Shown: positions 8,824 to 17,029, numbered from the stretch's first letter. The stretch: 64,000 nt of DNA from Blastopirellula retiformator (GCF_007859755.1 NZ_SJPF01000001.1:1042082-1106081); one strand, 5' to 3'. The notes: generated by a model from the letters alone, not told the origin. Made by a program: numbers and translations.

Positions 8824-9222
8824 CTACGATTTGAGGCCGAACCAATTGCTGAGTGACGGGCTGTTGAAGGCCTCGATCGCCCCTTTTTCATCCTTTTGGA
8901 TGTCCAGAACTTTGTTCAGCTTCATCAGCTGGAAAATCTCATTGATCTTGGCGCCAACGCCGCACAGTTTCAATTTGACCTTCGCCTCTTTGCACTTTTT
9001 CGACAGCCCGAGCAGCTTGCCGATCATCGCCGACGACATGTATTCGACGCCGCGGAAGTTAAGCAGCAGTTTCTTGGCCGTGACCGCCTCAAGAACCAAG
9101 CGGTCAAACTCGACCCCGATTCGATCGATCGCCGCTTCGTCCAAAATCGAGGACTGCTGGAAGTCGGCGACGACCACTTCGCTGTTGTCACGGACGCGTA
9201 GAAAGCTGTACTTGAAACTCAT
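8824..9222 (-). CDS. STAS-domain protein (anti-sigma factor antagonist-like)
   Basis: A 132-residue single STAS domain. Seen: LLLNFRGVEYMSSAMIGKLLGLSKKCKEAKVKLKLCGV, which aligns with the SpoIIAA/RsbV core in which the phosphorylatable Ser follows the central strand. The ATG at 9222 is chosen because CGGAGGA lies 8 bases upstream and the domain begins there. The frame stays open another 192 bases upstream, but that part reads through a relic of nrfA and does not belong to this protein. By family it would bind an anti-sigma kinase or a partner-switching regulator; none is adjacent. Confidence 0.88.
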   Translation of the reverse strand: MSFKYSFLRVRDNSEVVVADFQQSSILDEAAIDRIGVEFDRLVLEAVTAKKLLLNFRGVEYMSSAMIGKLLGLSKKCKEAKVKLKLCGVGAKINEIFQLMKLNKVLDIQKDEKGAIEAFNSPSLSNWFGLKS

Positions 9223-9370
9223 TGTGCGGTCCTCCGTGCTAAACGCATCGGTGATTTCAGATATTCCTAGTATCTTCGCAAAACCTCCCCTTGGGTAGGG
9301 GAAAACTTGATCCTTAGTAAACATGGACTCTCGCGGGGGAGTCCGCCAGCGAAATCTACGCTTCGCGGGG

Positions 9371-9596
9371 TAGAAAGCCGAGAAGTCGGCGCCATGGGGG
9401 GGATCGGTCGTCACTTCATCGACCTCGACCCGTCGCGCACAAACGGGACGCGGGCTTCCTGTTTGCGTTCAATGATGCTGACCAACGTGGCGGTCACGGC
9501 GAACGTCACGCCGGCAACGACCAAGGCCAGAAAGCACAAGCACAAGAAACGTCCGCCGGTCGAAGGGGAGGAGTCGCTGGCTGGTTTTCCGCTCAT
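9371..9596 (-). pseudogene. nrfA: 5' remnant of nrfA (cytochrome c nitrite reductase)
   Basis: From the ATG at 9596 the frame encodes a soluble leader, one TM helix (FLCLCFLALVVAGVTFAVTA) and SIIERKQEARVPFVR, which matches the N-terminal anchor and ERKQEA segment of planctomycete-type NrfA. It stops after 61 codons, but one frame over the text continues as VEVDEVTTDPPHGADFSAFY, which again fits the next NrfA segment (VxExxxDTTDPxxWGxxF). Similarity ends near 9371 and the roughly 400 residues carrying the five hemes are absent. It lies 52 bp downstream of the nrfH relic, the normal nrfHA order. Calling it NrfA rests on recollection of family sequences, not on a search. Confidence 0.68.
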
Positions 9597-9647
9597 GGCT
9601 GTCTCATCGATGGCTAAAGTTGGTTCGCTAGGGTATCTACATTCCGT

Positions 9648-10152
9648 TTAGCGCAACGCATGCCCGACACTAGGGTGACAATGGACGCACGACATTGTCT
9701 CGAATTTCGAGCTGGTCGGTTCCATCGAATGAACGAAGTCGGCGTGGCTGTGCTGACAGGCATGCTGCGCAACGAGGGCGTTGCGCGGCCTGATTTGAAT
9801 CGGTTCGTGAAAGTCATCCATCGTGAAGGCCAATGAATGAAAGAAGCCGTTGTCAGCTTTGGTGACCCATTTGCCCACAAAGTCGTGCGGCAAGTGACAG
9901 TCATTGCAGACGGCGACATCCTTGTGGCTCGACTTCTCCCACGAGTCCATATGCCCCTGCATCACATGGCAGTTGGCGCAGGTCTGCGGATCGTTGCTGA
10001 GATAACTCCAACCTTTGCCATAGCCAAAGGTGAATGCGCCTAGAACCGCTGGCCATTCCGAGAAGGATGGCGAGCACGGCGGAGATAATGCCGAAATAGG
10101 TCGCCGCCTTGCGACGTTTGCGTCGTCGAGTTGTGCTGGTCGGCTTCGCCAT
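9648..10152 (-). pseudogene. nrfH: nrfH relic: NapC/NirT-type tetraheme cytochrome with frameshift
   Basis: The ATG at 10152 gives MAKPTSTTRRRKRRKAATYF and a TM helix. Near 10040-10057 the frame must shift by one base; the next frame continues GAFTFGYGKGWSYLSNDPQ and heme motif 1 (CANCH, with the downstream Met), then CNDCH (heme 2), CQHSH and CVHCH (heme 4). In motif 3 the second Cys is Ser (AGC for TGC), so that heme could not attach normally. NrfH is the membrane quinol dehydrogenase that passes electrons to NrfA. Two independent lesions and the truncated nrfA next to it indicate decay rather than one sequencing error. Confidence 0.8.
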
Positions 10153-10244
10153 GTCGGTCGGTTCCCACTCCGTTAGAGAACTTTTCTGACGGGGGGATTG
10201 TAAGGGAAGTCGCGTCTGTAGGCGAATATAAATTTGAAGTACGC

Positions 10245-10283
10245 AAAAAAAGAGCGACGCCCGTTTTGCCTCGGACGCCGCTC
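10245..10283 (-). terminator. Rho-independent terminator after the PAS gene
   Basis: On the minus strand a 12-bp stem (10272-10283 pairing with 10252-10263, with two G-U pairs) and an 8-base loop is followed by seven T residues (10251-10245). It lies 35 bp after the stop codon of the PAS-PAS gene. Confidence 0.8.
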
Positions 10284-10317
10284 AGAGCCTCTCGCAGCTG
10301 TTGTGTTGTTTCTGCGA

Positions 10318-11154
10318 CTACAGTTTCGTCAGTTGTCCGCTTAGATGAACGAGATCTTCGGCAGTCGCCTTCATGCCGGTGATGATGGTCGATTGCTCTT
10401 CGATCGCCGCGCCGACGTAGTTTTGCTGGGAGTCGAAGACCGGATGCACCATCAGTTCGATCGTTTCGGGGCCCAGCGGGAACTGCGTTTTCACCGGCAG
10501 GTTGTTCGGGTCAGCCAGCAGACGGCGCTGATGGAATTGATCGATCTCGGCGCCAACAATTTGATCGACGGAAATCGGCAGCAGGCCGCGCAGCTTCGTC
10601 AGCGTCTCGCGGGATGATCGGTTGATGTAGAGAATGACCAGGTCGCGATCCGCGAACATGACGTTCAGCGGGATATTGTCGAGCATGTAAGCCGCTTGAT
10701 CTGTCGATTGTTTATCGCCTACCAGCTGCGTGATGTCGTTCAAGATAGCGACGATTTTCGTCGGCCGCCCATCGGCGCCCAGGAGAGGATTGTAGACGCC
10801 TTGTAAATGGAGAGGGCGACCGTGCTTGGTGATGTATGGGAATTGTTCCTCGACCGCCTGGCCCAGGCGAAGCGATTCCCAGCAGCGGGCGAAATTCGGC
10901 GAATCGGCCTGTTCGGAATCGAGCAGGAAGCGATGGTTCCGTCCTTCGATTTCGCCGAGTCGATATCCAGCCAAGTGCAGTAATTTTTCGTTGGCGGAGA
11001 GGATCGTCCCTTCAAGCGAGAATTCGACAATCGTGGTCGAGCGACGCACCGCATCGGAGAAACCGCGGGGCTCGTGATATTCGGAATTGGAGAGGGGCGT
11101 TTCGGTCTCCGATCGCGTCGACGAAAACCAACGAGATGCGATTATTCCCAACAT
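10318..11154 (-). CDS. PAS-PAS sensor protein without an output domain
   Basis: A 278-residue protein with two PAS domains. PAS 1 (about residues 38-145) shows STTIVEFSLEGTILSANEKL and a PAC-like end (PTKIVAILNDIT). PAS 2 (about 158-260) shows MLDNIPLNVMFADRDLVILY. The architecture matches the sensory half of planctomycete PAS-PAS methyl-accepting proteins, but the protein stops at TAEDLVHLSGQLTKL with no MCP signalling, kinase or GGDEF domain, and a terminator follows at once. It may be a stand-alone ligand sensor or a truncated chemoreceptor. The N-terminus lacks a signal peptide, so it is probably cytoplasmic. Confidence 0.78.
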   Translation of the reverse strand: MLGIIASRWFSSTRSETETPLSNSEYHEPRGFSDAVRRSTTIVEFSLEGTILSANEKLLHLAGYRLGEIEGRNHRFLLDSEQADSPNFARCWESLRLGQAVEEQFPYITKHGRPLHLQGVYNPLLGADGRPTKIVAILNDITQLVGDKQSTDQAAYMLDNIPLNVMFADRDLVILYINRSSRETLTKLRGLLPISVDQIVGAEIDQFHQRRLLADPNNLPVKTQFPLGPETIELMVHPVFDSQQNYVGAAIEEQSTIITGMKATAEDLVHLSGQLTKL

Positions 11155-11370
11155 TTCATTCCATTTTTTAGATCACTGCAGCAGAGAGAGGGGGGCTACG
11201 GGATGCAATCCGTTTGACGTGACAGGACGCACGGAGATATATGGAACCCAAATGCCAGTAAGGCGATGAGCGTCTGCGGAATTCTGGCCAATTTGCACGA
11301 CTTCGCGGTTCGTGTGCGAAGAAATGCGCACGACCCTTAGAGAGCCGTCGAGTCGTACCGAATATTCCGG

Positions 11371-12519
11371 TTAGAGGGCCGCGTCGTAGAGCGACTTCAG
11401 CGAATTCGCGTCAACTTCACGGGGATTAAAGCTGCCGGTCCATTGTTTGGCGGCATCAACGCCCAGTTGCGTTGTGCTGTCTGGCGTGACCCCTAGCGAC
11501 GTCAGGTCGGTCGCCAAGTCAGCCTCTGCGACTAGTTGCTTCACAAAGTCGGCGAGAGCCGCCGGATTGTCCCCGCTGGGGAAACCGTCAATCGGAACGT
11601 CGACTTGCAGCAGTTCGCGATACCAGTCGCCGACCTTTTCGGCATTGAAGCGAATCACGTGCGGCAACATGACCGCGACCGCCTGGCCGTGGACGACGCC
11701 AAAGGTCGAGGTGAGCGGATTGGCCAAGGCGTGCGCCGCGCCGAGCATCGAGTTCTCGATCGCCAGTCCCGCAAAGCAGGCGCCCAATTGCATTCCGCCC
11801 CGCGCTTCCAGGTTGGTCGGATCTTTCAGTACGGTCGAAAAGTTGCTGGCCAGCATCCGCCAGGCGCCACGACTAAACGCCAGCGAGCAACTGTTGCGTT
11901 TGCGGGTGACGAACGTTTCGAGCGCGTGGGCGATCGCGTCGATGCCGGTAAGCGCCGTGACGCGCTGCGGCTGGGTAACGGTTAACTCCGGGTCGAGCAG
12001 CGCCACTTTGCAGCTTGCTTTGGGATCGCCACACGCCATCTTTACATGCGTCTCAGCGTCGGAGATCAGGGCGAACGATTGCGTTTCGCTGCCGGTCCCG
12101 GCGGTGGTCGGCACGGCGATCATCGGCAACATCGCGCTGTGCGCCTTGCCGACGCCCCAGTAGTCTCTCATCTGCCCGCCATTGGTGAGCAGGAAATTGA
12201 TCCCCTTGGCGCAGTCCATCGCGCTGCCGCCGCCGAGCCCAACGATCAGCTGGACGTCGTTCGCCTTGGCGACGGCGATGCCGGCGTCAACATTGGCGGT
12301 CGTCGGGTTCTCTTGCACGCCGTCAAATAGGATCGATTCGACGCCGGCCGCGGCAAGCGAATCGATACCTTTCTGGCTGTGGCCGGCTTTGATGACGCCG
12401 GGGTCGCTGACGATCAAAACGCGCTTGGCGCCTAGCTCAACCGCCAGATCGCCCAGTTGGTTGACGACGCCGGGGCCGAAGACGATGCGGGTACGAGGTT
12501 GAAAATCAAACGGGATCAT
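11371..12519 (-). CDS. Iron-containing alcohol dehydrogenase (group III)
   Basis: A 382-residue NAD(P)-dependent alcohol dehydrogenase. Seen: the N-terminal FGPGVVNQLGDLA, the nucleotide-binding GGGSAMDCAKGI (about 96-107), PTTAGTGSE, and the metal-binding region with GAAHALANPLTS and FGVVHGQAVAVMLPHV, which carry the metal-ligand histidines. Length is normal. By family it interconverts an aldehyde and a primary alcohol or diol. It is the third gene of a minus-strand set after the aldehyde dehydrogenase (97 bp gap) and an adenylate-forming ligase, so its likely job is the last step of acid-aldehyde-alcohol interconversion. The natural substrate is not evident. Confidence 0.92.
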   Translation of the reverse strand: MIPFDFQPRTRIVFGPGVVNQLGDLAVELGAKRVLIVSDPGVIKAGHSQKGIDSLAAAGVESILFDGVQENPTTANVDAGIAVAKANDVQLIVGLGGGSAMDCAKGINFLLTNGGQMRDYWGVGKAHSAMLPMIAVPTTAGTGSETQSFALISDAETHVKMACGDPKASCKVALLDPELTVTQPQRVTALTGIDAIAHALETFVTRKRNSCSLAFSRGAWRMLASNFSTVLKDPTNLEARGGMQLGACFAGLAIENSMLGAAHALANPLTSTFGVVHGQAVAVMLPHVIRFNAEKVGDWYRELLQVDVPIDGFPSGDNPAALADFVKQLVAEADLATDLTSLGVTPDSTTQLGVDAAKQWTGSFNPREVDANSLKSLYDAAL

Positions 12520-12616
12520 TTGGGCCTAGTCCGTTCCAGCTTTGTACGATGTCCCCGCGACTTCTTGCAACAGCGCCCGCCGTGGGAGACGACGGGCGAT
12601 ACCGATTTCGTGATGA

Positions 12617-14056
12617 CTAGACGACGGCCGTTTCCAGCGGCGCCATCTGGTAGGCGCGGTTGCGGAACAGGAACTCGATCAGGTTTCCTTCGTGCGGCTG
12701 CAGCCAATCGAGCTTGATCGTTGGGATCGGCCCGATGTTCAAGCGATCGATGTTGGTCGCGTCGATCAATTGGCGACTCCACGCCTCGTCGCCGGTGATC
12801 GCTGTGCCGACTAGGGTATAGCCGATGTTCTTCAGCATCTGATCTTGCGGGCACTCGACCACGCTGACGAATGGGAACATGTATTCCTTCTTCGCGACGG
12901 CGCGTTCGGGGCTATCGGCATGAACCACCATCGGCTTCAGATAGTCGCACAGTTCACGTTCTTCCAAACGGGGGCCAAACTTTTCGGTCACGTGGGTTAC
13001 GCCAGATTCGGCCAGGTCTTGTTCGATCATGCCCCAAACCGCCGTCGCCATTCCCTTTTGGGTGAACGCGGCGAGCGACGCCGTCGGATCGGTCGGGTCG
13101 GTCGGTTCCACTCCGCCAATCTTTTCTGCGATCGCTTCCGCGATTTCTTTGGTGTGTCGCGAAGCCCAGATGCCGGAGGCGTTGATGCAACTGCGACCGC
13201 TGTTGGCGAAAACGCTTTGCACTATCAGGTCGAGGTAGCGTTCCCAGTCGTCTACAACGTCGTCGCCCAGCAAGATCTTGCTGAAGCCGGGGCCGTGCGC
13301 CTGAACGCGGGGGTTGCCATGGTACTGATCGATCGTCTGCTGACCGCCGAAGACCATCGAGCGATCGCAAGCCGCCAGCAGCGCTGCGCCAACATCACCG
13401 CCGGCGCCTGGATACAGACCGAACGCTTCGGCCGGCACGCCTGCTTCGACCATGGCGTAGAAAATGCGGTACGGCGTCCACGGCTCTTTGCCGCCCGGCT
13501 TTAGCACCAAGCCAAGTTGCAGCGGAATCACCGGTAGCCACAAGGTGTGCACGCCGGGCGAGTTCGAAGGCAACACGGCGCCCAGTACCGGGCTTTGTGC
13601 CTGGTAGCTCAGCGTGACGCCGCGATCTTCTTCGCCGTAGCCGCGTGAGAGGATATCGAGATCGAGCCCGCGGGTCAGCGAGTCGAGAATCCGGTCCATG
13701 TTCGACAGGGCATAGGAGTTTTTCTCCATGTTGAAACGGCACATGTTTTCCGGCAGGCCGGTGCTGGCGCTTTGAGCATGGACGAACTCTTCCGGCGTCT
13801 GGGTTCCATCTCCCATCGGCAGCGTCGCGTTCATGAACAGGTCGGCCGCCTTCTTCAGCAACTCGAGCAACTCCGTCGGCGGGATTTCACGCAGGGCGTT
13901 GCGAGCCTTCTGGGCGTGTCGCATGTCGCGCTTCAGCAGACCGCCGCCAACCTGGCTCAATTGAGCGATCGGTTCTCCGGTGGCGAAGTGAACGACGTCT
14001 TCGACTTCCAGCGATTCGTACGGCTTGCCCCAACGGATGGCGGGAATTTTGAGCAT
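12617..14056 (-). CDS. Aldehyde dehydrogenase-superfamily protein (acyl reductase candidate)
   Basis: A 479-residue ALDH-fold protein. The catalytic Cys is in NSGRSCINASG (Cys about 290). The N-terminal NAD-binding half has PVLGAVLPSNSPGVHTLWL and KPGGKEPWTP. It diverges from ordinary ALDHs: the usual catalytic-Glu motif (ELGGK) is replaced by GPGFSKILLG, as in acyl-CoA or acyl-enzyme reductases of the ALDH superfamily, which do not hydrolyse the thioester. That, with the neighbouring ligase and alcohol dehydrogenase, suggests reduction of an activated acyl group to an aldehyde. The start is placed at the ATG at 14056 (MLKIPAIRWG), because the 29 upstream codons look non-coding. Confidence 0.85.
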   Translation of the reverse strand: MLKIPAIRWGKPYESLEVEDVVHFATGEPIAQLSQVGGGLLKRDMRHAQKARNALREIPPTELLELLKKAADLFMNATLPMGDGTQTPEEFVHAQSASTGLPENMCRFNMEKNSYALSNMDRILDSLTRGLDLDILSRGYGEEDRGVTLSYQAQSPVLGAVLPSNSPGVHTLWLPVIPLQLGLVLKPGGKEPWTPYRIFYAMVEAGVPAEAFGLYPGAGGDVGAALLAACDRSMVFGGQQTIDQYHGNPRVQAHGPGFSKILLGDDVVDDWERYLDLIVQSVFANSGRSCINASGIWASRHTKEIAEAIAEKIGGVEPTDPTDPTASLAAFTQKGMATAVWGMIEQDLAESGVTHVTEKFGPRLEERELCDYLKPMVVHADSPERAVAKKEYMFPFVSVVECPQDQMLKNIGYTLVGTAITGDEAWSRQLIDATNIDRLNIGPIPTIKLDWLQPHEGNLIEFLFRNRAYQMAPLETAVV

Positions 14057-14103
14057 GACGATTCTCGCAGACGAAAATGAAAGAATGGTGATCGATAGTC
14101 TTT

Positions 14104-14256
14104 CACTAGCCCGCAGCGCAAGCAAGGGAATGCGGCCGGCCAAGTGAGAATGGAAAGCGGGAAGTCGCTAGAGCGAATCTGGTGCAAGCTCTAGCGAAAT
14201 GGTTGTCAGCTTCTGCCGGTTCGACCGCACTGCCTCGCTTGCGCTGCGGGCTAGTG
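14104..14256. repeat. REP-like inverted repeat pair between ALDH and ligase genes
   Basis: A 24-base unit at 14104-14127 (core ACTAGCCCGCAGCGCAAGC) recurs in inverted orientation at 14233-14256. The arms are perfect over 20 bases, then one mismatch and three more matches; the spacer is 105 bases. Size, GC-rich core and inverted pairing in an intergenic gap resemble bacterial REP/BIME elements. It sits inside the presumed ligase-ALDH transcript, where a long stem could affect processing or attenuation. Confidence 0.75.
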
Positions 14257-14292
14257 TGGGGCGAACCGGCGGTTCTTATCTTACCACTGCGG

Positions 14293-15426
14293 TTAGTAAA
14301 CGCCGACGGTGGTGCTCGACGCGATGCCGTGGAAGGGGCGAACGCCGCTGACGCCGTCCCAGGGGTATTTCTCGAACGGCATTTCGCGTTCGCCCTCGTC
14401 TCGTTCCAGGAAACCAGGAACGAAGAATTCCTTGGTCAAGGTCGTCAGTTTGACGCGACCCGTTTCGCCGTACGGTACGACTTGCATCGGATCGTCAAAG
14501 CTGACCACTTCGGTGACCGCCCGCGGTTGCGGTGCGTAGTAGCTGATCTTGTAACCTTCGGCCGCGGTGACCGGCTTGCTGCAAGCCAATCCCATCAGCG
14601 TATTGCCATAGGTCGGCGTCATGTAGATGCCGCTCTCTTCCGGTGGGCCGCCGAACAACTCTTCGACGCAGTAACGGGTCCACTGCGGGGTGAACTCAGT
14701 ACCGCCGCTGAAGATGCCGGTTACGCCGACTTCGGCCAGCGTCGTGCCCCGTTCTTCCAGGCCCAAGCAAAGCGATTCGATCAGCTTCGGCGTGCCGAAC
14801 ATGCACTTCACATCGTGTCCAGCCGTCAGGATGGTAATCGCCTGATCGATGCAATGCTTTTTGTATTCTTCCAGGTGCTCCATCCACCCCTTCTTGATCA
14901 ACTTGACGACCCACCGCGGATCCAAGTCGATGCAGAACGAGATGCCGCCCCGATGTTGGGCCAGGTGTTCGACCGCCAGACGCAAGCGTCGCGGGCCCGA
15001 CGGGCCAAGCATCAACCAGTTAGCGCCTTTGGGGAAGTATTGATCGGGCAGGGTGTCGCTAAACAGCGAGTAATCGGTACGGAAGTCGGAGATCGCGATG
15101 CGGCTTTTCGGAATCCCGGTGGTGCCGCCGGTTTCGAACACGTAGACAGGATCGTTCTCAAACGCCTTGGGAACCCAACGACGAACCGGACCGCCGCGGA
15201 GCCATTCGTCTTCAAACAGGGGGAACTTCTGAATGTCTTCGTAGTTCTTCACTTCGGTCAACGGATCGAAGTTCAGCTCTTTCTTCTTTTCGAGCCAGAA
15301 GGGGCAGCCGGTCGACTCGTGAAAGTGCCACTGGACCGTCTCGTAAGCATGTTGATCGAGCTTGTCCTTTGCCGCTTGGGCTTTCGCCTGAATCTCGTCC
15401 GAAAAGACGCTTTCGCCAGAATTCAT
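14293..15426 (-). CDS. Adenylate-forming ligase (LuxE / phenylacetate-CoA ligase-like)
   Basis: A 377-residue member of the AMP-dependent ligase superfamily. The P-loop reads VFETGGTTGIPKSRIA (about 102-117); a later MTPTYGNTLMG segment resembles the adenine-binding motif and PYGETGRVKLTTL the hinge region. It is shorter than full acyl-CoA synthetases and resembles LuxE-type acyl-protein synthetases or PaaK-like proteins without the full C-terminal lid. By family it activates a carboxylic acid as acyl-AMP and passes it to a thiol. The start MNSGESVF (15426) has GGTGGTG just upstream. It is first in the ligase, ALDH, Fe-ADH order. Confidence 0.82.
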   Translation of the reverse strand: MNSGESVFSDEIQAKAQAAKDKLDQHAYETVQWHFHESTGCPFWLEKKKELNFDPLTEVKNYEDIQKFPLFEDEWLRGGPVRRWVPKAFENDPVYVFETGGTTGIPKSRIAISDFRTDYSLFSDTLPDQYFPKGANWLMLGPSGPRRLRLAVEHLAQHRGGISFCIDLDPRWVVKLIKKGWMEHLEEYKKHCIDQAITILTAGHDVKCMFGTPKLIESLCLGLEERGTTLAEVGVTGIFSGGTEFTPQWTRYCVEELFGGPPEESGIYMTPTYGNTLMGLACSKPVTAAEGYKISYYAPQPRAVTEVVSFDDPMQVVPYGETGRVKLTTLTKEFFVPGFLERDEGEREMPFEKYPWDGVSGVRPFHGIASSTTVGVY

Positions 15427-15736
15427 CTTCACCACCTGCGCGCAAAACATGGGGTAGGAAAATCGCCGCACGACGGACGCCGAAAGGGGTGAGAAACCGG
15501 GCGTCGCGGGCCTGTCCCAATCAGCATAGAAAGGAAAACTTGTTTCGACAACCATTGTCGGACGGAATAATTTGGAAAACAGCCAAATGGGGGTGTTTGC
15601 GGGTCTGTTGCGACGAGTCTCTCAGAAGCTGAATTTCGCCCGTTTTGTAGCCGGCGCTCAGAAATTGACCAGGAATCCGCACCTGGCTGCGAAGTGCTGT
15701 TTTCGGAGAATTTGGCCGACAAGTAGGCGCCATCGC
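15427..15736. other. Gap between divergent genes, no gene assigned
   Basis: About 310 bases between the ligase start and the membrane-protein start. An in-frame ATG at 15572 would extend the downstream gene by 55 codons, but that stretch is rich in Arg, Cys and Ser with no family likeness, so I treat it as upstream sequence. I see no RNA gene or clear repeat. Both divergent promoters must lie here, but no confident boxes were found. Confidence 0.5.
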
Positions 15737-16243
15737 ATGAATCAAGCGGGCAAAACCAAGCCGACAGCCAAACAGGTGGCGAAGACAGTAAGGTCGCGCG
15801 CCCGCGGTATACGCCCATCAACCCTGGTCGTGATCATGCTCTTGTCGGGGATCGCATTTCTTGCGATGGGGATCGCCGGCGGTAGCGTCTGGCGCGGATT
15901 GTTGGCGGCGCCTTTTGGGGCGATCTTTGGTTGGTTTCTTGCGGTTGAGATTTACCATGGCATCCAGTTGACGAGGGGAACCTCGCGGACCCTCTTCGCT
16001 CCCAAGTCAAAATGGATTTGGCTTGTTTCTTTGGTGGTGGCGATTGGCGTGGCGGCGCCGCTCGCCTATCTGTTTGATTTGAGTATGGTGATGATCGGCG
16101 TCGCGATTGTCGTACCGTTTGTCGCAACGGCGATCGTATGTGATGTGGCGTTTCAGATCTTTCGTGATCTGGGATCGCTGGCCTCTTGGTGCTGGGGGTT
16201 GATTGCCCCTGCAAAGCGGCGTTCTGAATCTAAAGAGCCGTAA
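15737..16243 (+). CDS. Four-helix membrane protein of unknown function
   Basis: A 168-residue protein starting MNQAGKTKPTAKQVAKTVRS. A basic N-terminal tail is followed by four hydrophobic helices: about residues 27-47, 50-68, 92-110 and 117-137. The C-terminus is basic (KRRSESKEP). I recognise no family. The next gene, also a membrane-associated hypothetical, starts 20 bp downstream, so the two probably form a unit. A longer version from an ATG at 15572 is possible but less likely. Confidence 0.6.
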   Translation: MNQAGKTKPTAKQVAKTVRSRARGIRPSTLVVIMLLSGIAFLAMGIAGGSVWRGLLAAPFGAIFGWFLAVEIYHGIQLTRGTSRTLFAPKSKWIWLVSLVVAIGVAAPLAYLFDLSMVMIGVAIVVPFVATAIVCDVAFQIFRDLGSLASWCWGLIAPAKRRSESKEP

Positions 16244-16263
16244 GAGCGAATTTCGCGACAGAG

Positions 16264-16932
16264 ATGAAGCGATACGTTAGAACTAGGCAGGAGATATCTC
16301 TATACCGCCAGGCCTGCATTTTGGCCGCCTTCTACAAAATCTGCTGCGACCACTGCGATATCGATCCGAAGGTCGAGGAGTGGTTTGACGAAGACCAGGG
16401 GTGCTGGATTCGGCATGGTCGAGGGATTTCAACAAAGGGATATGGGTGCTATGACCCATGCGACGAAGAAGTTCGGGAGTGGTTCGCTCGCCCTAACTGC
16501 TACAGTACGCTGCGAATTTGGGTTGATGAGAATCGCCGGCCAAGTTCGACCAAGGGGTGGAGATATCGAGTCTTCCTGTGTCGCCAATGCGGTGCGGTAA
16601 ATGCCTTGCCTTGCAGCGCATTCAGGAACGTCACCGTTCTCTTCTTCGCGACCTTACCGTTTGTCATTGCCGCCTGGCTAGAGAGCAATTCGTTTGGACT
16701 TGCATTGCTCACTTTCAGCTCTATCTTCTACCCATGCTTGGGTCTAGGGGCATTGTTTCATTCTTGGCTCGTCTGGTTTAAGTGGCAACCGTGTGCCGCA
16801 TGTAGCTCGCACAAGTTCATCACCTTTCCGTGGGCAAAATGGCGTAAGAATCGTTGTCCGAATTGCGGCGAGCAATCGTTGCGCGTCACCGTGCGTCATG
16901 TGATATTGAACGGAAGTAGTCATGCACAATGA
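16264..16932 (+). CDS. Membrane protein with paired zinc-ribbon motifs
   Basis: A 222-residue protein. The N-terminal region has several Cys (CCDHC, about 27-31; CYDPC, about 62-66), then a CRQCGAVNALPC knuckle (about 107-118), two hydrophobic segments (about 124-142 and 146-165), and a C-terminal half-ribbon pair, CAAC (about 178-181) and CPNCGEQSL (about 199-207). This looks like a cytoplasmic zinc-ribbon protein anchored by a helical hairpin. No family recognised. It follows the four-helix protein at 15737 by 20 bp. Its codon use is less GC-rich than most neighbours, suggesting weak constraint or foreign origin. Confidence 0.62.
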   Translation: MKRYVRTRQEISLYRQACILAAFYKICCDHCDIDPKVEEWFDEDQGCWIRHGRGISTKGYGCYDPCDEEVREWFARPNCYSTLRIWVDENRRPSSTKGWRYRVFLCRQCGAVNALPCSAFRNVTVLFFATLPFVIAAWLESNSFGLALLTFSSIFYPCLGLGALFHSWLVWFKWQPCAACSSHKFITFPWAKWRKNRCPNCGEQSLRVTVRHVILNGSSHAQ

Positions 16933-16999
16933 CGATCTATTCGGCGCCGTTTGACTAGCATATCGACGCAATAAATAGCCTCAATCTCCTGTTATTTTC

Positions 17000-17029
17000 T
17001 TGACCCATTTCTCGCTCAAATTATATAAA
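17000..17029 (+). promoter_or_regulatory. Candidate sigma-70 promoter for the first DUF1559 gene
   Basis: TTGACC at 17000-17005 is followed after 16 bases by TATATA (17022-17027), or after 18 bases by TATAAA (17024-17029). The AT-rich block contrasts with the GC-rich surroundings. It would give a leader of about 125 bases before the ATG at 17162. Confidence 0.5.

Noticed and set aside
9223-9414. N-terminal extension of the STAS protein
   Set aside because: The frame is open to 9414, but the added residues match the nrfA relic (TTDPPHGADF) and the ATG at 9222 has a good ribosome binding site.
11371-14056. Fe-ADH plus ALDH as part of a bacterial microcompartment locus
   Set aside because: No shell-protein genes (BMC-T/BMC-H or pentamer types) and no encapsulation peptide on the ALDH; the ligase neighbour fits an acyl-reduction cassette better.
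14182-15492. 436-codon plus-strand frame opposite the ligase gene
   Set aside because: Shadow of the adenylate-forming ligase; no domain, and composition is that of an antisense frame.
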